In this document: piece by piece, positions 16,492-26,463 of the stretch
How positions within the stretch are numbered: the stretch's first letter is position 1
Layout of the letters: each line of letters opens with the position of its first letter
Source of the DNA: Spirosoma oryzae
GTDB taxonomy: Bacteria > Bacteroidota > Bacteroidia > Cytophagales > Spirosomataceae
Direction: 5' to 3'
Assembly (NCBI RefSeq): GCF_003002825.1
Contig: NZ_PVTE01000040.1
Span: 1 to 35,731 of the forward strand
DNA: 35,731 nt
Notes under the pieces: model-generated
What the model saw: only the letters and a program-made list of their open reading frames with translations
Told to the model about the DNA's origin: nothing
Databases searched by the model: none
Translations under genes and position numbers: made by a program

Positions 16492-17199
16492 CTACAGCGC
16501 CGTTACCTTGATGTGGCTGTAATACAGGGTCGTCAGCCCTTCGTGCCCGGAATCGGTGCCGACGATCAGCCAGATGCGGCCGTTGCTGTCGCTACGCACG
16601 GTGAGGGGAGCGTCGGTGTTGCTGCGTTTGATAAGCGTATACTGTTCGACGTCTTCACCGGCACCGATGTTACCCAGCACCAGCATGTCTTTACCCCCTT
16701 CAGCCTGATTGCCTTTATCGAGGTTGATTTCGTAAAAATCATCGACGAGCTGGCGTTTGGGCTCAGTGGACGAGGCCCCGGCTTTCACGTAGACACTACC
16801 ACCGGGCGAGCCGCCAATCCCAAAGGAGTTTGTCGCGTATTGCGATGCCAGTTCGATGTCGAAGACCAGCTTGTAGTCGTGGTTGGGTTGCAGCCCGGAA
16901 AGCGACCGGGTCAGGTACATAAACAGATCGTCGCTGCGGTTCATACCCGACAGCATGATCGACCGGCGGGTAGAGTCGAGGGGTTGGGGAAGCCGTGTCC
17001 AGTCGGAGCGAAGCTGCATATCGCCGTTGGCCGTACTGTAATCGGTGAAATCGGCTTTCCAGCCGTCGGTACCCGCCGAAAAATTCGATTCATACAATAC
17101 GCCCGTCAGCGGCAGGGCAGGGGTTACATCGTCCCGATTACAGGCTACAGCCCCAAGCAAAACGAAGAAAAGAAGGCTTACACGTTGCGTAACTGACAT
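16492..17199 (-). CDS. lipoprotein, beta-rich, unknown function
   Basis: Lipoprotein of 235 aa with signal peptide and lipobox GAVAC (Cys20), followed by NRDD. The mature part reads like a jelly-roll (galactose-binding-like) module: it opens with YESNFSAGTDGWKADF, then NHDYKLVFDIELAS in the middle and a final strand YYSHIKVTAL. Such domains in Bacteroidota lipoproteins often bind carbohydrate, but no binding residues can be assigned. Single gene, no recognisable operon partner. Confidence 0.7.
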   Translation of the reverse strand: MSVTQRVSLLFFVLLGAVACNRDDVTPALPLTGVLYESNFSAGTDGWKADFTDYSTANGDMQLRSDWTRLPQPLDSTRRSIMLSGMNRSDDLFMYLTRSLSGLQPNHDYKLVFDIELASQYATNSFGIGGSPGGSVYVKAGASSTEPKRQLVDDFYEINLDKGNQAEGGKDMLVLGNIGAGEDVEQYTLIKRSNTDAPLTVRSDSNGRIWLIVGTDSGHEGLTTLYYSHIKVTAL

Positions 17200-17458
17200 T
17201 GGTAAAAATGGATTGGTACTAGCCTAATGACCCGGCCATTTTCGGAACCGTTGTAACAGGCTGTGGTAACAGAGCGCTCGACGGTCGATGGGTCATACGT
17301 TTATCCGGTTGACGCGGAGTGGGATTGTGCGTAAGTTGCAGCAGGTATTTGGTTGATAATCAACAGTAAAACGGTACGAATTGGCCGATGCCTAAAGACC
17401 TGTTTGCGGATTTCTGGAATTTTCGACTAATTCGACAGAACCTCTTCGTTTCGCATCA

Positions 17459-18061
17459 ATGCATTGTTCTACCCACACCCTGTTTCGCCGTGGCCGTCTG
17501 TATCACAGGCTGGTACTGACGGCCACGGTACTAAGCTGCTTTGCTGCGCTAACGGCGCGGGCGCAGGAACGACCAGCGGGGGCCGTTCTCGATTTGGGTA
17601 TACGTTCCCAGAAGACAATCGGGCTGTACACCGAGAACGGAATTACGGCGCAGTTTGCCCACACGAAGCTGGCGAATCAGCGATTGTACATTGGCGTGAC
17701 CTACGTGACGTCCCGGCTGGGTACGGCCCTGAATTCGAACGCTATCAAACAGGACAATTACCTGGCGTCGGTGCTGTATCTGTTCCGCCCCAACTGGCTG
17801 GTTCGTCCACTGGTGCGACTCAATGCCGGGTACTTCCGCGCCGATTACGGCAGTGACCTGTTTCGCGACCTGCCACAAACGTCGCTGCTGACGTCGCCCG
17901 AACTAGGGGTGTGCGTCTGTCCCCGGTTTCCGCTGAAACTCAACGTATCGGTGGGTTATAATCTGTTGACGGGCGACGGGGTCACGGGGCCCGGTACGCT
18001 CTATCCCGTTTTTGTACAGACAAGCCTGACCTGGAACGTACTCCATAAATCGACCCACTGA
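17459..18061 (+). CDS. exported protein, possible small outer-membrane barrel
   Basis: Protein of 200 aa with an N-terminal signal after a basic extension (cleavage near TARAQ). The mature part alternates polar and hydrophobic residues and ends with an aromatic-rich strand (PVFVQTSLTWNVLH), which fits an outer-membrane beta-barrel of about eight strands; this is inference. One nucleotide separates its stop from the next ATG, so it is surely co-transcribed, and perhaps co-functional, with the hydrolase lipoprotein. Confidence 0.65.
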   Translation: MHCSTHTLFRRGRLYHRLVLTATVLSCFAALTARAQERPAGAVLDLGIRSQKTIGLYTENGITAQFAHTKLANQRLYIGVTYVTSRLGTALNSNAIKQDNYLASVLYLFRPNWLVRPLVRLNAGYFRADYGSDLFRDLPQTSLLTSPELGVCVCPRFPLKLNVSVGYNLLTGDGVTGPGTLYPVFVQTSLTWNVLHKSTH

Positions 18062-18062
18062 C

Positions 18063-18995
18063 ATGAGATCATTATTGCCACTACTGTTGATTGCACTGCT
18101 GGGGTTGAGCTGCTCGAAAGAGCCTGCCATCACCGACGACATGCTCGACAGTGGAAAGGTATTCGACCCGTCGCTGTACAAGCCGGAGTTATACCTGCTG
18201 TCGAAAGCTATCCCGAATCCCACGCCGGCACAAGCCACCCGACCGGTGATTATTGCCTGCCACGGCTACTCGGCCACCACTTTCGAATGGGATGAGTTTC
18301 GCGCTTATCTGGCCGGACGCTCCGATGTCTATCTGTCGCAGGTACTGCTGGGCGGTCACGGGCGCAGTTACGCCGATTTCAAACAAGCGACCTGGCGCGA
18401 CTGGCAGGCGGCTATCACAACCGAGTACGAGGCACTGGTGAAGGCGGGCTACACAAACATCAGCCTGCTGCTGTCATCGACGAGTGGGCCGCTGCTGCTG
18501 GAACTGGTCGCGTCGAACTATTTTTCGGGACGGACGGCTCCCCGTAACCTGCTGCTGGTCGATCCGATCGTTGTGCCGTCGGCAAAATCACTGTCGCTGA
18601 TCGGGGTGGTGGGGCCAATGTTGGGGTACATCGACACCAATCAGCCCGCAGCCGAAGACAAAGTGTATTACCATTTCCGGCCGCAGGAAACGCTGCAACA
18701 GCTTCAGACCCTGCTCGACGTTGTTCGTAAAGACCTGGAGAAAGGGATTGCCCTGCCGACGGGTACGACGTTAAAGGTGTACAAGTCGAAGCAGGACCCG
18801 GTCGCTGATCCGGTCAGTGCGGTGTTGATTTATAACGGGGTTACCAATGCAGCCGGTCAGGCAACGGACGTGCAGCTTATCGACTCCAAACTCCACGTGT
18901 ACACCCGGCTGCGGCTACGGTCCGACGTGACAACGGCCGACCAGCAAAACCAGACGGCAACGTTTGCTGATATCGTCAGTCGGGTGCTGCGCTGA
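18063..18995 (+). CDS. alpha/beta-hydrolase lipoprotein
   Basis: Lipoprotein of 310 aa with lipobox LGLSC (Cys17). Alpha/beta-hydrolase features: oxyanion strand-turn VIIACHGYSATTFEW (HGYS 67-70), LLGGHGRSYADF, and late acid/base candidates Asp245 (SKQDPVADP) and His278 (DSKLHVYTR), matching monoacylglycerol-lipase/carboxylesterase-like order. The nucleophile elbow is odd: it reads LLLSSTSGPLLL (138-142) instead of GxSxG, so the first Gly is replaced and the Ser/Thr acting as nucleophile is unclear. Either a divergent esterase or a non-catalytic relative. Follows the barrel-like gene by 1 nt. Confidence 0.75.
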   Translation: MRSLLPLLLIALLGLSCSKEPAITDDMLDSGKVFDPSLYKPELYLLSKAIPNPTPAQATRPVIIACHGYSATTFEWDEFRAYLAGRSDVYLSQVLLGGHGRSYADFKQATWRDWQAAITTEYEALVKAGYTNISLLLSSTSGPLLLELVASNYFSGRTAPRNLLLVDPIVVPSAKSLSLIGVVGPMLGYIDTNQPAAEDKVYYHFRPQETLQQLQTLLDVVRKDLEKGIALPTGTTLKVYKSKQDPVADPVSAVLIYNGVTNAAGQATDVQLIDSKLHVYTRLRLRSDVTTADQQNQTATFADIVSRVLR

Positions 18996-19081
18996 CAAAC
19001 GATACAGACTTCTATCTAGCGCTGTTTTACGGCCCCGACGACGTTAGCGGCTACTCACCAACCACATCAACCAGAAAAACC

Positions 19082-19468
19082 ATGACTGATCTACGCACCG
19101 AGATTACCAATTACGGCTTGCGGCTTATCAACGATACGCCCGCCGGACAACCCATCGTCCGGAGTCGTCGGTTATTACTGACGCCCAAGCCTAACGAGCA
19201 GAAGGTCAATCAGATCAATCTGTTATTTCGCGACAACGGCCCTGCCAGTGTAGGGGATATTCAACGACTGACCGACGGGAACCTGGCCGTGCGGGTGTAC
19301 CTGCCCTACGATGAGTTTTCGGTGTACTACACGGTGCTTCAGACCGAGAAGCCTGTGCGGATGCAGCTCATTTTCGACGGTGATGTCCAGACCGGACAAC
19401 CGATTCCGGTCCGGTTCGCGATGCTCTACGTTGACGAGCCGGTTGGCGAAGGACCACGGGATAACTGA
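19082..19468 (+). CDS. hypothetical protein, 128 aa
   Basis: Soluble protein with no signal, TM or Cys. The predicted pattern is mainly beta-strands (RLLLTPKP, QINLLFRDNG, LAVRVYLPYDEFSVYYTVLQTEK, MQLIFDGD, VRFAMLYVDEP). Not recognised. The next gene starts 23 nt downstream, so the two may share a transcript. Confidence 0.6.
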   Translation: MTDLRTEITNYGLRLINDTPAGQPIVRSRRLLLTPKPNEQKVNQINLLFRDNGPASVGDIQRLTDGNLAVRVYLPYDEFSVYYTVLQTEKPVRMQLIFDGDVQTGQPIPVRFAMLYVDEPVGEGPRDN

Positions 19469-19491
19469 TCATCGCATACCCCGACAATGAA

Positions 19492-20223
19492 ATGGAACAG
19501 ACGACGCTTTCGCCAGCCGCGAACCGACGGGCTATGCTATACCCCAACGCGCCCTGGTATTTTGCGCTGGCCGTGGTTGTAACCTGGGTTGGCTTTTCGC
19601 AGTCCTACTTTGCCCGCTTACGGGAAACAGACGTTTATCATCATCTGCACGGCGCATTCGTTGGAACCTGGACTGTTCTGCTCATTGTCCAGCCGATTTT
19701 ATACAGGCAGAAAAAAATACAGCTTCACCGTCGATTAGGCTGGGCGGGTACCATCATGCTGGTGCCGGGCATCCTGCTTGGTGGCGCGAAGATGATGCAG
19801 ATGATGATCCAGGGGCAGGCTACATATCCGCCGGGAACGGTGTATCAGTTGTCGTTTATCGACGCCACATCGCTTATCTTGTTTCCGCTTTTTTTGGGGT
19901 TGAGCCTTCGATATGGTCGTCGTTTACCACTTCACGCCCGATACATGGCATGCACCATGCTGGTCGTGCTGCCGCCCGCCATCGGTCGCCTGCTTTTCTT
20001 CATCCCGTGGTTCGACAGCTTCAACAAAGCGCTTAACGGTAGTTTCGTCGTTGTCGACTGTATACTACTGATTCTGATCGCAGATGACAAGCGGAACCAC
20101 GGCCGAATCTGGCAAGCCTACCCACTGGCCCTGTTGCTGTTTGGGTTGTTGCATATAGCGATGAACTACGCGGGTAGCTGGCAGTGGTGGCATGTACTGA
20201 TGGACCGATTCGCTGGTTTATGA
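19492..20223 (+). CDS. multi-pass membrane protein, DUF2306-like
   Basis: Inner-membrane protein of 243 aa with about six or seven TM segments. Recognisable features are the His pair in DVYHHLHGAFVGTW and KIQLHRRLGWAG, the H-R-x-LG type motif seen in DUF2306-like membrane proteins. Function unknown; the conserved His residues could bind metal or haem. Its stop is 8 nt from the stop of the converging DoxX gene, with a small hairpin (TGACA/TGTCA) spanning both ends. Confidence 0.7.
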   Translation: MEQTTLSPAANRRAMLYPNAPWYFALAVVVTWVGFSQSYFARLRETDVYHHLHGAFVGTWTVLLIVQPILYRQKKIQLHRRLGWAGTIMLVPGILLGGAKMMQMMIQGQATYPPGTVYQLSFIDATSLILFPLFLGLSLRYGRRLPLHARYMACTMLVVLPPAIGRLLFFIPWFDSFNKALNGSFVVVDCILLILIADDKRNHGRIWQAYPLALLLFGLLHIAMNYAGSWQWWHVLMDRFAGL

Positions 20224-20231
20224 CAGCGTTG

Positions 20232-20630
20232 TCAACGGCGTCGGCTGCTCTCGATGGTGCGCAGGGCATACGCAAAAGCGATGACGTAGATCGTCTGTAT
20301 GCCGGCTGTCGCCCAATCTTCTTTCAGGGTGGTACCAAACAGTAGGGCAGCTATGAGCAGGCCACCCAGCGCGTACCCCCATTTGCTGAACTGACCACCG
20401 AGCAGTATCAGCAGCCCGCAGGTTAGTTCAGCAAAGGGAAGCACGTAGAGAAAGCCGGTCGTCAGAAATTTCGGCAGTAGCGTGTCGGCAAAACCGGCGT
20501 TGCTTTTGGCAACGAAGGCAGGTAATTTAGGGATGCGTACCAGCCCATGCATAAGCATGTTGATGCCCAACCCCAGGCGCAGTACCAGGCGCGACAACTG
20601 ACTGCCGGATAAATCGTCAGATAGCGCCAT
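20232..20630 (-). CDS. DoxX-family membrane protein
   Basis: Small four-TM membrane protein, 132 aa. The DoxX-type pattern is LVLRLGLGINMLMHGLVRIPKL at the N-terminus, PFAELTCGLLILLGG in the middle, and two further TM segments (GYALGGLLIAALLFG, TIYVIAFAYAL). The family is loosely tied to redox or sulfur metabolism in some organisms, but that cannot be assumed here. Its start overlaps the stop of the acidic protein gene by 14 nt, so translation is probably coupled. Confidence 0.8.
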   Translation of the reverse strand: MALSDDLSGSQLSRLVLRLGLGINMLMHGLVRIPKLPAFVAKSNAGFADTLLPKFLTTGFLYVLPFAELTCGLLILLGGQFSKWGYALGGLLIAALLFGTTLKEDWATAGIQTIYVIAFAYALRTIESSRRR

Positions 20631-20919
20631 TCACCGTCAGGGAGTTAGCTTCGATTTCTTCTTCCGCCAGTTCGTCGTCATTCGGACTGGCGTCGCTATC
20701 TGGATCGTCGTTTATTTCTTCTTTGACGGGTTCCGGGCCGGAATCCACGATGGTCGAATCCACGACGGTCGAATCCACGACGGTCGAGGCCACGACGGGA
20801 TTCATACGTTCGACCTGCGACACGCCGTCATTGGCGGCCGCTCCCTGCGCCATTAGTTGCGTCACGCCCTGGTTGTCATCGTCGGCAGGGGTATAGCTTG
20901 TGTTAATAGTAGCGTTCAT
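20617..20919 (-). CDS. acidic low-complexity protein with STVVD repeats
   Basis: 100 aa, acidic, rich in Asp/Glu/Asn and without Cys, signal or TM; probably disordered. It contains three near-identical 5-residue units (STVVD, STVVD, STIVD) encoded by a 15-nt tandem repeat. Not recognised. The upstream neighbour is another acidic protein containing the same MNPxx stretch (MNPVV here, MNPIL there), suggesting distant paralogy. Overlaps DoxX. Confidence 0.55.
   Translation of the reverse strand: MNATINTSYTPADDDNQGVTQLMAQGAAANDGVSQVERMNPVVASTVVDSTVVDSTIVDSGPEPVKEEINDDPDSDASPNDDELAEEEIEANSLTVNGAI
20747..20791. repeat. three 15-nt tandem repeats
   Basis: ACGATGGTCGAATCC, ACGACGGTCGAATCC and ACGACGGTCGAGGCC stand in direct array and encode the STVVD units of the acidic protein. 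Repeat number may vary among strains by slippage without breaking the frame. Confidence 0.8.
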
Positions 20920-20962
20920 AAGTTTAGTTAGTTAAGGTTCGTTTAGCAGGAAGCGTCCGTCG

Positions 20963-21148
20963 CTACTCACTCGACCGGGCGACGTGGCCACCAAGTGCGT
21001 AATTATCGTCCTGTTGGTGATCGTGTTCTCCCGTGGGATCGCCGTCATCGTCGGTCGGTTCGTTGACCAGACCGGTGTCGTTGTCGGGTTCATTGTCGAG
21101 ATCATCGCCGTTTCCGTCGGGGGCTGTTTGATTCAGGATTGGGTTCAT
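20963..21148 (-). CDS. small acidic protein, Asp/Asn-rich
   Basis: 61 aa from the ATG at 21148; a longer frame starts only with TTG at 21172. Starts MNPILNQTAPDGNGDD and continues with runs of Asp, Asn and Glu, then HDHQQDD. Presumably disordered; the Asp-rich segments might bind divalent cations, though no defined EF-hand or RTX motif is present. First gene of an apparent three-gene unit ending in DoxX; 43 nt separate it from the next. Confidence 0.45.
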   Translation of the reverse strand: MNPILNQTAPDGNGDDLDNEPDNDTGLVNEPTDDDGDPTGEHDHQQDDNYALGGHVARSSE

Positions 21149-21251
21149 CCGTTTTCGTGGTTTCGTTGTCAACAGTAAACTCGGTAGAATGGAGAAAGGT
21201 TAGGCTTATCGACGCCCGTTATACACATGAAAGCGCTGCTTTTGTTGATAA

Positions 21252-21350
21252 GTCTACTGTCCGGTGGTAATGGGGCCGGGCGACCACGGCGGGACCATGC
21301 GTACGCCCGAATTCGCCACCGCCGTCGTCACATTCCTGGATCAGCAATAG
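21252..21350 (+). pseudogene. C-terminal remnant of an alpha/beta hydrolase (likely)
   Basis: In the 319-nt gap 21149-21467 a 32-codon open frame preceded by a TAA reads VYCPVVMGPGDHGGTMRT then PEFATAVVTFLDQQ and stop. The order GxGDHGG...PEF...V..FL is that of the last strand, catalytic His loop and final helix of alpha/beta hydrolases. The rest of the gene is missing, so it is best seen as a remnant. Family assignment is inference from a short stretch. Confidence 0.35.
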
Positions 21351-21364
21351 ACTGGACGGTGTTT

Positions 21365-21392
21365 GTAGCCTGGACCTGGACGTTCAGGCTAC
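21365..21392. repeat. diverged REP-like palindrome
   Basis: 28 nt with arms GTAGCCTGGAC and GTTCAGGCTAC. Length and ends (GTAGCC ... GGCTAC) are the same as the REP core repeated around the RAYT gene at 28.9-29.96 kb, whose inner arms differ (CAGAC ... GTCTG). It appears to be an outlying or older member of that REP group. Confidence 0.5.
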
Positions 21393-21467
21393 AGCTACTA
21401 ATCCGATTATACATTGCCTTCTGTCGGTCGTTGAAAACCGTGTGCTTGCTCTGCGGGTTAGGGGAAC

Positions 21468-22364
21468 ATGCAATTCCACCGACTCACCTTTGCGCACATC
21501 ATGGAGCGGCACGTACTCTACTACGATGCCGACGCGCCCGATGCCTGTGCCTTTATTTGCCAGCGGCTGAACATCAACGCACTACCCGGTCTGGATGGCG
21601 AAACGTACTACCCGTTCGACGAAGAAAGTAATCAGTTTGGCGACCCGCAGCTTGTTCCCGAACAGGGCCGTGCGCAGAGCCACGATATGCTGTTTACCGA
21701 AGCCGTCCGGGAGCAGTTTGCGCAGACCGAACCGAACGTGCTGTTTGTGTATGATGGGCGGGTACTGGTTGGTGTCGTGCATTTATCGGACTTCAACCGC
21801 AGCAGCGTGCTCCAGATCGTGCAGGACGACATTATCCTGTTTGAACGCGATTTACGGCGATTCTTCATGCTGCGTGGCCGGTCGGACGCCGATATGCTGG
21901 CCTTTTTTGAATACCAGTCGGAACATGCCGATGCCTACGGTCTCCGCAATTTCTACACGGACAAACTCCGCGACGCTACCATGCCCCGCCGGCAAAACGA
22001 GCGTCGGTTGCTCGATCCGTTCCAGACGTTTGAATTCAGCGATCTGCTCTATTTCTCCGGGTCCGACGTCTCGGGACCGCTACTGCGCTTCGATCAGGTG
22101 AAAGAGCTGATTGGCCTGCGCAACCGGGTCATGCACGCCAAGAATACCGTCGAGTACGACGAACACCGGGTGTATTCCTATGAAAGTCTGGAGCGACTGT
22201 ACGACGAACTGTTTCTGCTGGAAAGCGCTTACCACCGCCTGCTTCGATCCATCGCCAACGACCTGGACTATACCCGTACTCGCCGGGAAGCAAACCGATC
22301 CCGGCTCGATCAGATTCAGGAGTCGGGCGAGAAGGCACTTCGTTTTTTCAAGGCCGCGATTTGA
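21468..22364 (+). CDS. CBS-pair protein with HEPN-like C-terminus (putative)
   Basis: Soluble protein of 298 aa. The first about 125 residues show two CBS-like units: RHVLYYDADAPDACAFICQR with LPGLDG, then LFTEAVREQF with NVLFVYDGRVLVGVVHLSDF. The C-terminal half is helical and contains KELIGLRNRVMHAK, i.e. Arg218-x4-His223, the signature of HEPN domains, many of which are RNases or nucleotide-binding helices. A CBS-sensor linked to a HEPN effector would fit ligand-regulated RNA cleavage, but HEPN-like domains without activity are also common. No antitoxin partner is adjacent; the gene stands alone. Confidence 0.55.
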   Translation: MQFHRLTFAHIMERHVLYYDADAPDACAFICQRLNINALPGLDGETYYPFDEESNQFGDPQLVPEQGRAQSHDMLFTEAVREQFAQTEPNVLFVYDGRVLVGVVHLSDFNRSSVLQIVQDDIILFERDLRRFFMLRGRSDADMLAFFEYQSEHADAYGLRNFYTDKLRDATMPRRQNERRLLDPFQTFEFSDLLYFSGSDVSGPLLRFDQVKELIGLRNRVMHAKNTVEYDEHRVYSYESLERLYDELFLLESAYHRLLRSIANDLDYTRTRREANRSRLDQIQESGEKALRFFKAAI

Positions 22365-22480
22365 CGGGAGTGATGCCCGTTCTGCTACCAGGTCGATGAG
22401 CGCCGACACGCGGTCTGTGTGATGGGGAATGCGTAGCTGTCTTCACAATTGCTTAACAGCCGGGGCATGCGGCAAAATCG

Positions 22481-22488
22481 TAGTTTTG
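22481..22488 (+). promoter_or_regulatory. candidate -7 box for the propeller-phosphoesterase gene
   Basis: TAGTTTTG matches TAnnTTTG 22 nt before the ATG, giving a very short leader. No TTG at the normal -33 distance. Confidence 0.45.
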
Positions 22489-22510
22489 GGTAATTAACCC
22501 ATACTACCCC

Positions 22511-24934
<2,424 letters not shown>

Positions 24935-25080
24935 GTCGGTATTCAGTATACAGTTTACGGTTTTCAGTCTACGATGACCACCGTGGTACCGTCCGGCGAA
25001 CTACTGGAGCGGGCTACTTTATTCATCCAAGGGCAGTGTCTTCACAGTCCGCTCTTTCAATAGGCTAGTAGGTTGGTTCT

Positions 25081-25593
25081 TTACGGATAGCGCGGGTTGT
25101 TAACCGGTGACTTGCCGTTCAATACGCCATCCTTGATTAACTGTTGAACAACCTCACGGGGGCTGAGGGCGGTGGTTGTCGACAAGGTGATGGCTTTCCA
25201 GAACGGCTTACCGGTGGTGACACTGCTCATTTCGAGATAGATATTGTTGTAGCCGGTTATATACTTGCCACTGTTGCCGCTGAAGCTGCGGTTGAGATCG
25301 AGTGTTAGCATCACCTGACTCTTGCACTCGTCGAGTTGTCGACTGATGAGTTCCTCCGGTGTTTCGAAATCAATCGGTGACACGTCGACCGAGCAAACCG
25401 TGTACTGCGACGGAAACGCGCCGATGAACGTCGACGCATAGCCCGGTGGTACGTTAGGCAGTCGCGACACGATCAGGATGCGCTCAAACGGCGGTTTATC
25501 GACAACCCGGACGTTCGACTGAATATTGAGAATCGTCGTGCAGCCAGTCAGCAGCGTCGATAGGAGCAGGCAGATGAGAACAGGTAGTCGCAT
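25081..25593 (-). CDS. hypothetical lipoprotein
   Basis: Lipoprotein of 170 aa with lipobox LLTGC (Cys18). The mature domain starts NIQSNVRVVDKPPFERILIVSRLP and has the alternating alpha/beta look of small outer-membrane lipoproteins; two Cys (CSVDVSPID, DECKSQ) could form a disulfide. Not recognised. It lies 26 nt downstream of the carboxypeptidase-regulatory-domain gene on the same strand, so the pair is probably an operon. Confidence 0.65.
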   Translation of the reverse strand: MRLPVLICLLLSTLLTGCTTILNIQSNVRVVDKPPFERILIVSRLPNVPPGYASTFIGAFPSQYTVCSVDVSPIDFETPEELISRQLDECKSQVMLTLDLNRSFSGNSGKYITGYNNIYLEMSSVTTGKPFWKAITLSTTTALSPREVVQQLIKDGVLNGKSPVNNPRYP

Positions 25594-25619
25594 GGTAACA
25601 ATGATTGTTGTTTCAAGGA

Positions 25620-26351
25620 TCAGTGCTTGAACCAGTTGCGTATGCGTTGCCGGCGGGTTGGTTTTTGAACGACATAACCACCGACAGAGATAGATTCACT
25701 TATCAGGTTTATATCTTCGCTGATGGCGAATAGTTGCGGTCTGCCGACTTCTACTTTATACTGAATCGTTGAGTAGCCAATCAGGCTGGCGACAGCCCAT
25801 ACCGTGCTATCCGGTGAATACTCGGGAAGTTCCAGACGGAAAGCACCCGCTGAGTCGGTCGTTGCGCTATATGGTGTGTTTCTGATGACGATCGTTGCAT
25901 TAGCCAGCGGTTTCTGCGTCTGATTGTCGATAACTCGCCCTTCGATCAGTAACGGTCTCGGTTGCGCATCTGTTGGTTGGACCTGCGTAATGACCGAACG
26001 AGTCAGTGCCGGTATAAACGTGCTGCCCACCCGTTTGTCGGTTACTGATTGCGCCTGTGCCGCCTGCGAACTTAACCAGCCTGACAGCAGCAGACTTACC
26101 CACTGCCAGCGACTTACTTGCCGGCTAGACGGCTCCACCAATGGGCGATTTAACTGGTCGGACCGGAAACGCCCGCAGCCTGGACCACCGGATTGGTGTA
26201 TGTGAGTTAGTACCTGCGCGTCGGTCATGGTCGTAAAATCCACGACGGTTTTCTGGCATTGCGCGCAGAAACGACCCTGCTGGTCGGGTGTCATCGCCTG
26301 CCACGACTGCATGCAGGGGCTGGGAATCGTTAGTTTGGTGGAAGAAGACAT
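25620..26351 (-). CDS. membrane protein with Cys-rich N-terminus and carboxypeptidase-D regulatory domain
   Basis: 243 aa. N-terminal about 62 residues contain Cys13, Cys29-x2-Cys32 and Cys59 (CMQSWQAM, GRFCAQCQKTVVDFT, GPGCGRF), a Bacteroidota module that looks like a zinc or haem-free redox ribbon and faces the cytoplasm. One TM segment follows (about 82-99), then a periplasmic CarboxypepD-type beta-sandwich (IEGRVIDNQTQKPLANATIVIRNTPYSATTDSAGAFRLELP). This architecture recurs in Bacteroidota near anti-sigma or TonB genes, but its job is not established. It is divergent from the penicillin acylase gene. Confidence 0.75.
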   Translation of the reverse strand: MSSSTKLTIPSPCMQSWQAMTPDQQGRFCAQCQKTVVDFTTMTDAQVLTHIHQSGGPGCGRFRSDQLNRPLVEPSSRQVSRWQWVSLLLSGWLSSQAAQAQSVTDKRVGSTFIPALTRSVITQVQPTDAQPRPLLIEGRVIDNQTQKPLANATIVIRNTPYSATTDSAGAFRLELPEYSPDSTVWAVASLIGYSTIQYKVEVGRPQLFAISEDINLISESISVGGYVVQKPTRRQRIRNWFKH

Positions 26352-26463
26352 ACCGATACGTTGGGCTGAGCGTCAGTAAGGTAACTATTTTTCGGCCAAG
26401 CTGAGCCAACAGTTTGGTATCTACAAGCAGGTTTTACGTACTTTCCGGCAAAGACCCGTCGCT

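Noticed and set aside
17288..17356. 22-codon ORF MGHTFIRLTRSGIVRKLQQ... in the 17.2-17.46 kb gap
   Set aside because: Too short, no conserved context or promoter; the gap otherwise holds only a small GTTGAT/ATCAAC palindrome.
21227..21631. 134-codon plus-strand ORF starting MKALLLLISLLSGG
   Set aside because: After the start it becomes Arg/His/Cys-rich and overlaps the CBS/HEPN-like gene in another frame; the hydrolase remnant is in a different frame of the same stretch.
24947..24975. CAGTATACAGTTTACGG... quasi-repeats after the propeller-phosphoesterase gene
   Set aside because: Looks like the loose AT-rich intergenic motif seen in many Bacteroidota genomes; no clear palindrome or second copy in the window.
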